Source: Brachyspira hampsonii
GTDB lineage: Bacteria > Spirochaetota > Brachyspiria > Brachyspirales > Brachyspiraceae
Length of the DNA stretch: 64,000 nt
Assembly: GCF_001746205.1 (NCBI RefSeq)
Contig: NZ_MDCO01000006.1
Location: 310,001-374,000, forward strand
Direction: 5' to 3'
Shown here: piece after piece, positions 53,227-62,818 of the stretch
Layout: the number at the start of each line of letters is the position of its first letter
Position numbering within the stretch: the first letter of the stretch is position 1
Translations under genes and position numbers: made by a program
Notes under the pieces: model-generated
What the model saw: only the letters and a program-made list of their open reading frames with translations
Told to the model about the DNA's origin: nothing
Databases searched by the model: none

Positions 53227-55788
53227 TTAACTCCATATTATAAGTTTCATATCAAATTTATAACTTAAGTCCTTATGATATGGATACATTCTTATAGCAT
53301 AACCGCTTTGTCCGCTATTAGTACATTCTAAAGTACCTGAGAAAGAATGTCTTCCGTTTCCTAAATCAGAAGAATGTTTCATTTCAACTGTAATAGGATC
53401 TATGATATCTTCTTTCATACTTAACTTACCATAATAAAGTTCTATTCTTACAGAGTCAGGAGCTATATCTCCAAGATTAACTATAGTTTTAACTTCAAAT
53501 TTACTTCCAACTTTTAAGTTTCTTGAAGGCATTTCAGAAATTGTATTTTCAAATGAAACTTTAGACCATTTTGAAATAATATCATTTTTCCAATTTTTTA
53601 GATTTTTAGCTTTATCAAATTCATTTTCTGTCATATTGAAGAATCTTTTACTTGCATTATTGTAGAATTTGTTAAAGTAATCAGCAACCATTCTATTTGT
53701 AGAGAATACAGGACAAACAGTCTGCATACTCCATTTCATAGCAGCAACCCATTGTCTAGGTATATTGTCTCTTCCTCTTTCATAGAATAGAGGTATTATC
53801 TCATTTTCCAATACATTATAAAGAGCTTTGCTTTCAACTTCATCTTGATATTCTAAATCTGTATATTCTTCTCTGTTACCTATAGCCCAGCCATTTTGTC
53901 CGTCATAAGCTTCATCCCACCATCCGTCTAATACGCTGAAGTTTAATCCTCCGTTTGGCGGAACTTTCATGCCGCTTGTACCGCTTGCCTCTAAAGGTCT
54001 TCTAGGGTTGTTAAGCCATACATCTACACCTTGAACCATATATCTGGCTACATTTATATCATAATCTTCTATAAATACTATATGATCTCTGAAATCTTCT
54101 CTTCTGCAGATTTCTGCAATATTTCTTATTAATTCTTTACCGCCATTATCATGCGGGTGAGCTTTACCGGCAAATATTATTTGTACAGGTCTTTCAGAAT
54201 TAGAAACAATTTTCTTTAATCTTTCTAAATCTTTGAAAAGTAATGTTCCTCTTTTGTAAGTGGCAAATCTCCTTGCAAAACCTATAGTTAAAGCTTCAGG
54301 AGAAAGTATTTGTTCAGCATGTTCTATTTCTTTTTTTGTGAAGCCTCTGTTTGTAATCTGAGTTTTTAATCTTTCACGGCAGAAGTCAATAAGTCTCTCT
54401 TTTCTTCTTTCATGTGTTCTCCAAAGTTCGGCATCAGGTATTTTTTGTACTCTTTCCCAGATTTCATACTCTAATGGTTTAGTTCTCCAACGAGGTCCTA
54501 AATATCTGTCAAGTAGGTTCTGCATATCAAAAGATATCCAGCTTAAAGTGTGAATTCCGTTAGTAATAGAATCTATAGGAAGCTCATTAACAGGAACGCC
54601 TCTCCATATATCTTTCCACATATTTCTTGATACCTGTCCATGAAGTTCGCTTACTCCGTTATTTTCAGCTGATAAATTAAGAGCAAGCACTGTCATACAG
54701 AAACTTTCTTTTTGATCATCAGGATTAATTCTTCCTAGTCTTATGAACTCGTCCATAGACATATTGATATGCTTAACATATTCTGTAAAGTATTTTTGTA
54801 TCATATCTATAGGGAATATATCATTACCGGCAGGTACAGGAGTGTGAGTAGTAAATATATTAGAACTGTAAACTACCTCTCTTGCTGTTTCTTTATCTAA
54901 ATTATTATTTTCCATTAATTGTCTTATTCTCTCTAAAGAAAGAAAAGCACTATGACCTTCATTCATATGATATATTGTAGGTTTAATTCCTAATTTATCT
55001 AATGCCTTAACTCCTCCAATACCAAGAAGTATTTCCTGCTGTATCCTAGTTTCTAAGTTACCGCCGTAAAGCTGAGCTGTAATATCTCTATCTTCAACGC
55101 TGTTTTCTTCTATATTGGCATCCAAATAGTAAAGTTCAATTCTTCCTACATTAGCTTTCCATATCTGAGCATAAACTTTTCTTCCGGGTAAATCTACATC
55201 TACCTTCATAGTTTCGCCGTTTTTATCTAAAACTTTTTCTAAAGCTAAGTTAAAGAAATCATTTTCTATATCATATTCCTGCTGCCAGCCGTCAGCATTT
55301 AAATATTGTCTGAAATATCCCTTTCTGTATAGTAGTCCCATTGCTACCAAAGGCAAACCTAAATCACTTGCAGATTTTAAGTGATCTCCTGATAATATAC
55401 CAAGACCGCCTGAATAGTTAGGCAAAGATTCATGAAGTCCGTATTCAAAAGAAAAATAAGCTATTTTTTCGTTTTTAGTTTTTTTACTTTCATCTAAACT
55501 ATTATACCAAGTTTCCTGATTCATGTAAGTTTTAAACTCATCGTAAACTTCAGCTAAATTCATCATAGCAGCATCATCTTGAAGCATAGCATCAAAACGC
55601 TCTTGTAAAGATTCGCCTAAAACTCTTATAGGGTTATGATCTCTTTTATCCCAATTATCAATATCTATCGTTCTCAATAAAGTTATTGCTTTCTGATTCC
55701 AGCACCACCAAAAGTTTTTAGTAATTTCTATAAGTGGCTCCAATTCTTTTGGTACCGATGGTGAAACCATATATTTATTTAATTTCAT
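53227..55788 (-). CDS. glgP: Alpha-glucan (glycogen) phosphorylase
   Basis: 853 residues of the Thermotoga/Thermus-like phosphorylase branch. It begins with a DUF3417 domain (PLIEITKNFWWCWNQKAITL) and continues with YFSFEYGLHESLPNYSGGLG, IYHMNEGHSAFLSLERI, FTTHTPVPAGNDIF, FARRFATYKRG and the PLP-lysine region EASGTSGMKVPPNGGLN (about residue 605). It releases glucose-1-phosphate from glycogen or maltodextrin. Residues after about 740 form a beta-rich extension (VRIELYYGKLSM). Monocistronic, divergent from DAHP synthase. Confidence 0.94.
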   Translation of the reverse strand: MKLNKYMVSPSVPKELEPLIEITKNFWWCWNQKAITLLRTIDIDNWDKRDHNPIRVLGESLQERFDAMLQDDAAMMNLAEVYDEFKTYMNQETWYNSLDESKKTKNEKIAYFSFEYGLHESLPNYSGGLGILSGDHLKSASDLGLPLVAMGLLYRKGYFRQYLNADGWQQEYDIENDFFNLALEKVLDKNGETMKVDVDLPGRKVYAQIWKANVGRIELYYLDANIEENSVEDRDITAQLYGGNLETRIQQEILLGIGGVKALDKLGIKPTIYHMNEGHSAFLSLERIRQLMENNNLDKETAREVVYSSNIFTTHTPVPAGNDIFPIDMIQKYFTEYVKHINMSMDEFIRLGRINPDDQKESFCMTVLALNLSAENNGVSELHGQVSRNMWKDIWRGVPVNELPIDSITNGIHTLSWISFDMQNLLDRYLGPRWRTKPLEYEIWERVQKIPDAELWRTHERRKERLIDFCRERLKTQITNRGFTKKEIEHAEQILSPEALTIGFARRFATYKRGTLLFKDLERLKKIVSNSERPVQIIFAGKAHPHDNGGKELIRNIAEICRREDFRDHIVFIEDYDINVARYMVQGVDVWLNNPRRPLEASGTSGMKVPPNGGLNFSVLDGWWDEAYDGQNGWAIGNREEYTDLEYQDEVESKALYNVLENEIIPLFYERGRDNIPRQWVAAMKWSMQTVCPVFSTNRMVADYFNKFYNNASKRFFNMTENEFDKAKNLKNWKNDIISKWSKVSFENTISEMPSRNLKVGSKFEVKTIVNLGDIAPDSVRIELYYGKLSMKEDIIDPITVEMKHSSDLGNGRHSFSGTLECTNSGQSGYAIRMYPYHKDLSYKFDMKLIIWS

Positions 55789-55916
55789 AATATACCGCCT
55801 TAAAAATTATTTTAGATATACCTTGCTTATTCTATAATATTTTATAATAAAATCAATGAATTTATTTAATTATATGATGTTATTTTATATAAAATTATAA
55901 TTATAAGTATTTTTTC

Positions 55917-55944
55917 TTGACTTTTATTCATATTGATATATAAT
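55917..55944 (+). promoter_or_regulatory. Candidate promoter of DAHP synthase
   Basis: TTGACT (55917-55922) and TATAAT (55939-55944) with a 16-base spacer. Transcription would begin near 55951, about 200 bases before the gene. The DNA from 55789 to 55916 is AT-rich and must hold the divergent glgP promoter, which I could not fix. Confidence 0.6.
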
Positions 55945-55952
55945 AAACAATT

Positions 55953-56030
55953 ATGAAATGCAGAATTTTTATTAACTCTATCAGCAATAACTTCTTTTGC
56001 TTATCATTCTTTTTTGGCGTTTAAAACGCC
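55953..56030 (+). promoter_or_regulatory. Possible Phe-rich leader ORF with hairpin before DAHP synthase
   Basis: A 23-codon open frame (55953-56024) begins MKCRIF and ends NNFFCLSFFFGV, with six Phe codons. Its stop lies inside a perfect GC stem GGCGTTT/AAACGCC (56016-56030); ATTTTTT follows about 12 bases later. The layout recalls Phe-leader attenuation of aromatic genes. However, the ATG lies only a few bases after the predicted transcript start and has no ribosome site, and T-rich DNA gives Phe codons by chance. Confidence 0.35.
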
Positions 56031-56149
56031 GGAATATTCTATTTTTTACAACAAACAAAATATATAAATTGAATTTTTTAATTCAAAGAAAACATAATAT
56101 AAAGCAATCATACTTAACATAATATTTTAAACTCGAGGAGATAATTACT

Positions 56150-57196
56150 ATGATTATTGTAATGAAACCAAATGCTAAAGAAGAACATATTAATAATATA
56201 ACAGACAGGCTTATAGAAGCAGGACTTGGTACTAATAAGATAGTAGGAGTTGACTGTACTGTTATAGGTATAGTAGGGGATACTTCTAAGGTTGACAGAG
56301 AATTAATGGCTACTTTACCAGGTGTTGCAAGAGTTTTAAAAGTTCAGGAACCTTTCAAAAGAGCAAACAGAGCTTTCAAAAAAGAAGACACTATTGTTGA
56401 TGTGAGCGGGGTAAAAATAGGAGCTGAAAAACCTGTTATAATAGCAGGTCCTTGTTCTGTTGAGAGTGAAGATCAGGTTATTAATATTGCTAAAAGCGTA
56501 AAAGCGGCAGGTGCTTCAATACTTAGAGGAGGGGCTTTCAAACCTAGAACTTCGCCTTATGCTTTCCAAGGTCTTGCTTTAGATGGACTTAAAATATTAA
56601 AATTGGCTAGAGAAGAGGTCGGCATTCCTATAGTAAGTGAAATTGTATCTATAAGACATTTAGAGGAGTTTGAAAATACAGTTGACATGATTCAGATTGG
56701 GGCTAGAAATATGCAGAACTTCGAGCTTTTAAAAGAAGTAGGTAAATTAAAGAAACCTATACTTCTAAAAAGAGGTTTAGCTAATACTATGGAAGAATGG
56801 CTTATGAGTGCTGAATATATACTCGATAAAGGAAACAGCAATGTGGTATTATGTGAAAGAGGTATAAGAACTTTTGAAACTTATACTAGAAATACTTTCG
56901 ATGTTTCTGCAATACCTATAATAAAAAGAATGAGCCATTTGCCTGTAATAGGGGATCCTTCACATGCAAGCGGTAAGGCTTGGATGGCGCTTCCTCTCAC
57001 TCTAGCTGCTCTAGCTGCCGGTGCTGATGGTATGATAATAGAAGTTCATAATGATCCGGAACATGCTTTATGCGACGGGGCTCAGTCTATAAAACCTGAT
57101 ACTTTTGAAGAGATTATGGCTTCTGTTAATATGATGGCTGATACTGTAACTAAGATAAAAGAGCGTCATGGCGGTAAAATTTATACTAAAAATTAA
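56150..57196 (+). CDS. aroF: 3-deoxy-7-phosphoheptulonate (DAHP) synthase
   Basis: 348 residues of the type I-beta class. An N-terminal ferredoxin-like regulatory domain (about 1-70, opening MIIVMKPNAKEEHINNITDR) precedes the barrel with VIIAGPCSVESEDQ, RGGAFKPRTSPYAFQG, LLKRGLANTMEEWL and VIGDPSHASGKAWM. It condenses PEP and erythrose-4-phosphate, the first step of aromatic amino acid synthesis. The N-terminal domain is the usual site of feedback inhibition. GAGGAG precedes the ATG. No other shikimate genes adjoin it. Confidence 0.95.
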   Translation: MIIVMKPNAKEEHINNITDRLIEAGLGTNKIVGVDCTVIGIVGDTSKVDRELMATLPGVARVLKVQEPFKRANRAFKKEDTIVDVSGVKIGAEKPVIIAGPCSVESEDQVINIAKSVKAAGASILRGGAFKPRTSPYAFQGLALDGLKILKLAREEVGIPIVSEIVSIRHLEEFENTVDMIQIGARNMQNFELLKEVGKLKKPILLKRGLANTMEEWLMSAEYILDKGNSNVVLCERGIRTFETYTRNTFDVSAIPIIKRMSHLPVIGDPSHASGKAWMALPLTLAALAAGADGMIIEVHNDPEHALCDGAQSIKPDTFEEIMASVNMMADTVTKIKERHGGKIYTKN

Positions 57197-57216
57197 TTTT
57201 ATTTAAAATGAATTTT

Positions 57217-57264
57217 AAACTATGTATTTGTTTTTGTATTGATAACAAATACATAGTTTTTTAT
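57217..57264. terminator. Bidirectional terminator between DAHP synthase and carB
   Basis: A perfect 14-bp stem, AAACTATGTATTTG (57217-57230) and CAAATACATAGTTT (57246-57259), followed by TTTATTTTTT. It separates two convergent genes. Confidence 0.9.
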
Positions 57265-57267
57265 TTT

Positions 57268-60200
57268 TTAAATATTAGATAAATCCATTATAGTGAAATT
57301 CATAGATTCTATAACTTTAAGTAAAGCATAAGCCGTATCTAATGATGTAATACATGATATATTATTTTCAGCAGAAGCCCTTCTTAATTCTAAACTATCT
57401 GAATGTGTTTGGCTATTGCTTTCTATTGTATTTATAACATAGTCCACTTTACCAAGTCTTATAGTGTCTATTATATTTTCTAAACCTTCTTCATAAATTT
57501 TTGATACTTCTTTAACATAGAGTCCTTTTTCTCTTAAGAAATTAGCAGTTCCTTTTGTAGCATATATTCCGTAGCCTATATTAGAAAATCTCTTTGCCAA
57601 ATCAAGTATTTCAATTTTATGATTATCTGAAATAGTGAGAAGTACATTTCCCTGTAAAGGTATTCTAAGTCCGCTTGCTATTAATGCTTTGTATAATGCT
57701 TTTTCAAAATTAAAATCAAAACCTAATGCCTCGCCTGTACTTTTCATTTCAGGTCCTAGTATAGTATCTACCTTTCTTAATTTAGCAAAAGAAAATACAG
57801 GAGCTTTAACAAATACCTTATTAGATTCTTCCTTATATAAACTATTGTATCCTTGCTCTTTTAATGATTTTCCAATTATGCACATAGTTGCCGCATTAGC
57901 CATTGGTATATTAGTTATTTTGCTTAAGAAAGGTACTGTTCTGCTGCTTCTAGGATTCACTTCAAGTACATAAACATTATCATTTTTATCAACTATAAAT
58001 TGTATATTGTAAAGCCCTATGAAATTAAATCCTATACCTATTCTTTTAGTATAATCAATAATAGTTTCTTTTACTTTATTTGATATTGTTTGAGTAGGGT
58101 ATACGCTTATAGAATCACCGGAATGAATTCCTGCTCTTTCTATATGCTCCATAATTCCCGGAATAAATATATTATTCTCACTGTCGGCAATAGCATCAAT
58201 TTCTATTTCCTTTCCTATAACATACTTATCAATTAATATAGGAGCTTTATTGCTTACTTCTTTTACAGCAGTTTCCATATAAATTTTTAAAGATGAATCA
58301 TTATCCACTATCTCCATAGCTCTTCCTCCAAGTACATAGCTAGGACGAACTAAAACAGGATAGCCTATATTATTTGCTATTACTAAAGCCTCATCAACAG
58401 TTATAGCAGTTTCACCTTTAGGCTGAGGTATATTAAGAGTTTTTAACATCTCTTCAAATTCATGTCTGTCTTCAGCCTTATTGATATTTTCTAAAGAAGT
58501 GCCTAATATATTAACTCCATGCATAACTAGTTTTTCTGCCAAGTTAATAGCAGTTTGTCCGCCAAACTGTACTATAACACCTTTAGGTTTTTCAAGCTCT
58601 ATTATATGCATAACATCTTCTATAGTTAAAGGTTCAAAATAAAGTTTATCGGATATAGAAAAATCAGTTGATACAGTTTCAGGATTATTATTTATTACTA
58701 TAGCTTCATATCCGGCTTCTCTTATAGTCATAACACAATGAACTGTAGAATAATCAAACTCCACACCTTGTCCTATTCTTATAGGTCCTGAACCTAGAAC
58801 TATTATGCTTTCCTTTCCGCTTTTAAAAGATTCATTTTCTTTTTCATAAGTAGAATAGAAATAAGGAGTCTCGCTTTCAAACTCTCCTGCACAAGTGTCA
58901 ACCATTTTATATACAGGAATTATATTATTTTCATGTCTTAATTTGTATATATGCATTTCTTCAGTTTCCCAAACTTTAGATATATAACTATCAGAAAATC
59001 CTCTCTCCTTGCATTCTTTTAAAACTTCTATATCCATTTTATTTTTGTATAATTTTTCTTCTAATGCAATTATATTTTTTATTTTGTCTAAAAAGAATTT
59101 ATCTATATGAGTAATATATATAATATCTTTTATATCTTCTTTTCGTCTTAGAAGTTCAGCTATAATAAATATTCTTAAATCATCTCTTAATTCTATACGC
59201 TCCCATAATTTTTTAGTGGTATAATTAGAAACATCATTATGTATTATATGATCGCATTTTATTTCAAGAGAGCGTACAGCTTTTAAAAATGACTCTTCAA
59301 AATTTCTTCCTATACTCATAACTTCGCCTGTAGCTTTCATCTGAGTACCAAGCTGTCTGTCTGCATTAGGAAATTTATCGAATGGAAGTCTTGGGAATTT
59401 TGTAACTACATAATCAATAGAAGGCTCAAAACATGCAAAACTTTTTTTAGTTATTGGATTAATTATTTCATCTAAAGTCATACCAACTGCTATTTTGGCA
59501 CTGATTTTAGCAATAGGATAACCCGTAGCTTTACTAGCCAAAGCACTGGAACGAGATACTCTAGGATTAACTTCTATTATATAATATTTAAAGCTATTAG
59601 GATCTAATGCCAACTGTACATTGCATCCGCCGCATATTTTCAAAGCTCTTATTATTTTAAGACTGACATTTCTAAGCATTTGATTTTCTCTGTCGCTTAA
59701 AGTCTGACAAGGAGCAACTACTATACTGTCTCCTGTATGTATTCCAACAGGATCAACATTTTCCATATTGCATACTACTATAGCGTTATCATTGTTATCT
59801 CTTATTACTTCATATTCTATTTCTTTATAACCTGCGATACTCTTTTCAACTAAGCATTCATGTACGGGACTAATTTTTAAACCTGTTTCACATATTTCTA
59901 TTAATTCTCTTTCATTGCGTGCAAATCCGCCTCCTGTTCCTCCGAGAGTATAAGCAGGACGAACCACCAAGTGATAGCCTATTTTATTTGCAAATTCAAT
60001 AGCTTCTTCAACACTATGAACTATCATACTTTCAGGAACAGGTTCATTAATATCATTCATAAGATTTTTAAAAAGTTCCCTGTCTTCAGCACAATTTATA
60101 GCATTCAAATCTGTACCCAATATTTCAACATCATATTCATCTAATATTCCGCTCTCAGCAAGTTCAACAACCAAATTTAATCCTGTCTGACCTCCAAGAG

Positions 60201-60465
60201 AACCTAATACAGCATCAGGTCTTTCTTTATATATTATTCTTTTAGCGAAATCCAAATTAATAGGCTCAATATAAACTTTATCAGCAACAGCAGCATCAGT
60301 CATTATAGTAGCAGGATTAGAATTTATAAGTACAACCTCATATCCTTCTTCTCTTAAAGATTGGCATGCCTGCGTACCTGCATAATCAAATTCAGCAGCC
60401 TGTCCTATAATAATAGGTCCTGACCCAATAACTAATATTTTTTTTATATCTGTTCTTTTAGGCAT
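57268..60465 (-). CDS. carB: Carbamoyl-phosphate synthase large subunit
   Basis: 1065 residues from the ATG at 60465 (GGAG six bases upstream), against about 1073 in E. coli. It makes carbamoyl phosphate from bicarbonate, ATP and ammonia delivered by CarA, for pyrimidines and arginine. Two ATP-grasp halves are visible: [34 protein letters not shown] and [20 protein letters not shown], then [32 protein letters not shown] and [15 protein letters not shown]; a C-terminal MGS-type regulatory domain follows. The start lies inside carA, overlapping by eight bases. Confidence 0.97.
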   Translation of the reverse strand: MPKRTDIKKILVIGSGPIIIGQAAEFDYAGTQACQSLREEGYEVVLINSNPATIMTDAAVADKVYIEPINLDFAKRIIYKERPDAVLGSLGGQTGLNLVVELAESGILDEYDVEILGTDLNAINCAEDRELFKNLMNDINEPVPESMIVHSVEEAIEFANKIGYHLVVRPAYTLGGTGGGFARNERELIEICETGLKISPVHECLVEKSIAGYKEIEYEVIRDNNDNAIVVCNMENVDPVGIHTGDSIVVAPCQTLSDRENQMLRNVSLKIIRALKICGGCNVQLALDPNSFKYYIIEVNPRVSRSSALASKATGYPIAKISAKIAVGMTLDEIINPITKKSFACFEPSIDYVVTKFPRLPFDKFPNADRQLGTQMKATGEVMSIGRNFEESFLKAVRSLEIKCDHIIHNDVSNYTTKKLWERIELRDDLRIFIIAELLRRKEDIKDIIYITHIDKFFLDKIKNIIALEEKLYKNKMDIEVLKECKERGFSDSYISKVWETEEMHIYKLRHENNIIPVYKMVDTCAGEFESETPYFYSTYEKENESFKSGKESIIVLGSGPIRIGQGVEFDYSTVHCVMTIREAGYEAIVINNNPETVSTDFSISDKLYFEPLTIEDVMHIIELEKPKGVIVQFGGQTAINLAEKLVMHGVNILGTSLENINKAEDRHEFEEMLKTLNIPQPKGETAITVDEALVIANNIGYPVLVRPSYVLGGRAMEIVDNDSSLKIYMETAVKEVSNKAPILIDKYVIGKEIEIDAIADSENNIFIPGIMEHIERAGIHSGDSISVYPTQTISNKVKETIIDYTKRIGIGFNFIGLYNIQFIVDKNDNVYVLEVNPRSSRTVPFLSKITNIPMANAATMCIIGKSLKEQGYNSLYKEESNKVFVKAPVFSFAKLRKVDTILGPEMKSTGEALGFDFNFEKALYKALIASGLRIPLQGNVLLTISDNHKIEILDLAKRFSNIGYGIYATKGTANFLREKGLYVKEVSKIYEEGLENIIDTIRLGKVDYVINTIESNSQTHSDSLELRRASAENNISCITSLDTAYALLKVIESMNFTIMDLSNI

Positions 60466-61543
60466 TTTTTTCTCCATAATTGTTGTTTATCATTTCAATA
60501 AAATTATCAAATAAATATTTACTGTCTTCAGGTCCCGGACTAGATTCAGGGTGATACTGAACAGAAAATACAGGATATCTTTTATGCTTAACTCCCTCAC
60601 AGCTTCCGTCATTTAAAGATATATGCGTCATAACAAGATCCGTATTTGCTAAACTTTCTGCTTTTACTGCATAACTATGATTCTGACTTGTTATGCTTAC
60701 TTTTCCGGTTTCTAAATCTTTAACAGGGTGATTTCCGCCCCTATGACCAAATTTTAATTTCATAGTATCAGCACCGCATGCCAAACTTATAAGCTGATGT
60801 CCCAAGCATATACCAAATATTGGTACCTTTCCTATAAGCTCTTTTATTGTATTTATAGATTCTTTAACATCTTTAGGGTTTCCCGGTCCGTTTGAAAGCA
60901 TTATTCCATCAGGATTTAAACTCATTATTGTTTTGAAATCTGTATCATAAGGAACTACTATCAAATCGCAATTTCTTTCGCTTAATTCTCTTATTATTCC
61001 GAGTTTTGCTCCGAAATCTATTAATACAACTTTCTTACCTCTATTAGGAATGGGAAAGGCATTTTTTGTAGAAACTCTTTTTACATGATCATTTATATAT
61101 GGTGTTTCTTTAAGCATTTTTACTATATCATCTTTATTATCTATAGTGTCGCTCATTACAGCTTTAAGAGTGCCGGCTTCTCTTATTTTTTTTGTTATTG
61201 CTCTAGTATCTATATTTTCTATACCCGGAATATTTTTAAGCTTCAAAAACTCATCTATAGTTTCAGCATTCCTGAAGTTATTAGGACTTTTACAAGCCTC
61301 TTTAACTACAAATCCAAATATAGCCGGATTCAAACTTTCAAAATCATCTCTGTTTATTCCATAATTTCCTATAAGCGGATAAGTCATAACAGTAATTTGT
61401 CCGCAGTAAGATAAATCGGATAATACTTCCTGATAACCTGTCATAGATGTATTAAATACTAATTCTCCAACTTTAAAATTATCAGAACCAAAAGCTATGC
61501 CTTCATAATGGCTTGCATCTTCGAGTATTAAGTAACGTTTCAA
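60458..61543 (-). CDS. carA: Carbamoyl-phosphate synthase small (glutaminase) subunit
   Basis: 361 residues. The N-terminal domain opens [16 protein letters not shown] and has [20 protein letters not shown]; the class I glutaminase carries the catalytic Cys in [14 protein letters not shown] and the His/Glu pair in [13 protein letters not shown]. It releases ammonia from glutamine for CarB. The start is TTG at 61543 with AGGAAGG upstream. It is preceded by a leader that appears to contain a peptide-coupled attenuator. Confidence 0.96.
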   Translation of the reverse strand: MKRYLILEDASHYEGIAFGSDNFKVGELVFNTSMTGYQEVLSDLSYCGQITVMTYPLIGNYGINRDDFESLNPAIFGFVVKEACKSPNNFRNAETIDEFLKLKNIPGIENIDTRAITKKIREAGTLKAVMSDTIDNKDDIVKMLKETPYINDHVKRVSTKNAFPIPNRGKKVVLIDFGAKLGIIRELSERNCDLIVVPYDTDFKTIMSLNPDGIMLSNGPGNPKDVKESINTIKELIGKVPIFGICLGHQLISLACGADTMKLKFGHRGGNHPVKDLETGKVSITSQNHSYAVKAESLANTDLVMTHISLNDGSCEGVKHKRYPVFSVQYHPESSPGPEDSKYLFDNFIEMINNNYGEKNA

Positions 61544-61592
61544 ATTACACCTTCCTATTATTCTAAATTTTTTTTAGATTTTTGTTAAAAAT

Positions 61593-61638
61593 AAAAAAAA
61601 GATTGGAAATTAACGGAAAGTCAATCTCCAATCTTTTT
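61593..61638 (-). terminator. Terminator/attenuator in the carAB leader
   Basis: On the minus strand AAAAGATTGGA (61637-61627) and TCCAATCTTTT (61607-61597) form the outer stem, extended by GATTGAC/GTTAAT with mismatches, and are followed by TTTTATTTTT. It lies 50-95 bases upstream of carA, after a promoter-like element, so it probably attenuates carAB. It also lies 140 bases downstream of the PpiC gene and could terminate that transcript. Confidence 0.75.
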
Positions 61639-61695
61639 AAGATTATCAAAAACTGTTAACAGCATTTTCTTTAATTTAAACTTTTTCCAAATCAT
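61621..61695 (-). CDS. Putative carAB leader peptide
   Basis: A 24-codon frame opens at ATG 61695 (MIWKKFKLKKML) and ends with TGA at 61623-61621, immediately after the 5' arm of the terminator hairpin. A ribosome near the end of this frame would cover that arm and prevent the terminator from folding. The only ribosome-site candidate is a weak TTGAGA about 11 bases upstream. The layout resembles the E. coli pyrBI leader, where low UTP slows RNA polymerase and lets the ribosome catch up. No homology is claimed. Confidence 0.4.
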   Translation of the reverse strand: MIWKKFKLKKMLLTVFDNLKKIGD

Positions 61696-61723
61696 AGTAC
61701 AATTTTCTCAATTTTTGTTTTTA

Positions 61724-61752
61724 ATAATAACATATAATAATTTATTTTACAA
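61724..61752 (-). promoter_or_regulatory. Candidate carAB promoter
   Basis: On the minus strand TTGTAA (61752-61747) and TATTAT (61729-61724) with a 17-base spacer. Transcription would start near 61717, about 22 bases before the putative leader peptide. Confidence 0.55.
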
Positions 61753-61777
61753 TTAATTTTTTGTTTAAGTATATCAA

Positions 61778-62731
61778 TTATTTATAAATTTGAACAGATA
61801 CTCTTTTAGTTTCTTCGTCAAGCCATTTTATGAATGATTCTCTCATACGAGCCTCGCTTAAATAGTTTTTTACTCTTGTTCTTATGCTCTCCATATCCTT
61901 TTCTATTGCCATTATTTTTACTATATAGAATCCTTTTCCAACTAATTCACGAACACTGCTTACAGTACCTACTTTATATCCTCTTTTAGCCAAATTAAGA
62001 CCGGCATTTATTTGAGCCGGCAAAGATCTTTTACCAGCATCATAAAGAAGATTATATCCCAAATCTCCTCCGTTTTTTCTTGTTGCTTCATCTTCACTGT
62101 ATTGTTTAGCTAATTCAGCAAAATCTTGTCCCCTTGCTGCCATTCCTCTTACTTTACTTGCTAATTCTTGTTTTTCTCCTTTTTCTGTAAATGTGGCAGC
62201 TTTGAAAAAGATCCAAGAAAGTTTTACCAAAGTATCAGCTTCAAATGCAGATTTATCTTTAGAATTATTATAGAATTCATCAGCTTCTTTATCAGTAATT
62301 TCTGTGTTATTAACTACAAGTCCATATAAATTTTCCATAGCTATTTGTTTTTTTATAGAATTCTTATATTCTTCATAAGATATTCCTTCAGCCATAAGCT
62401 GCTTAGCAAACTGATCTGAAGTCATATTATATTGTTTTGCAATACTTTCTAATCTTCTTTTGACATCATTATCTTCTATGACATAATTATTTTCTTTAAG
62501 TTTTAAATACATTATCCTTTCTTCAACTAAATCTTTATAAACCATATCATCAGTAACTTTTTGTCCAATAGATCTAGCCTGCAATGTCAAAAATGTTTTT
62601 CTGCTTAAAAAATCTTCATAAGTAATGGGCATAGAACCAACTATACCAACTATGCTATTTACAACATCATTAAATAAAAGATTACTTTGCATAAAAATAA
62701 AAGATAATATAAAAACTATTATTTTTTTCAT
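61778..62731 (-). CDS. SurA/PpiC-type periplasmic peptidyl-prolyl isomerase
   Basis: 317 residues from the ATG at 62731 (GAGGA about 12 bases upstream; an in-frame TTG overlaps that site and is rejected). A signal peptide (MKKIIVFILSFIFMQSNLLF) is followed by a SurA-like N-terminal domain (IVGSMPITYEDFLSRKTFLT), a linker helix, and a parvulin domain (about 170-270) with AELAKQYSEDEATRKNGGDLGY and VREL-VGKGFYIVKIMA. Likely chaperone of outer-membrane proteins, which suits the many barrel genes in this window. Confidence 0.87.
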   Translation of the reverse strand: MKKIIVFILSFIFMQSNLLFNDVVNSIVGIVGSMPITYEDFLSRKTFLTLQARSIGQKVTDDMVYKDLVEERIMYLKLKENNYVIEDNDVKRRLESIAKQYNMTSDQFAKQLMAEGISYEEYKNSIKKQIAMENLYGLVVNNTEITDKEADEFYNNSKDKSAFEADTLVKLSWIFFKAATFTEKGEKQELASKVRGMAARGQDFAELAKQYSEDEATRKNGGDLGYNLLYDAGKRSLPAQINAGLNLAKRGYKVGTVSSVRELVGKGFYIVKIMAIEKDMESIRTRVKNYLSEARMRESFIKWLDEETKRVSVQIYK

Positions 62732-62818
62732 ATAAACTTTAATCCTCAATAATTATGGCATTATATATAAACCGTTTAAAAAGAATATCATTAAAACATT
62801 TTCAATGCAAGTATATTT

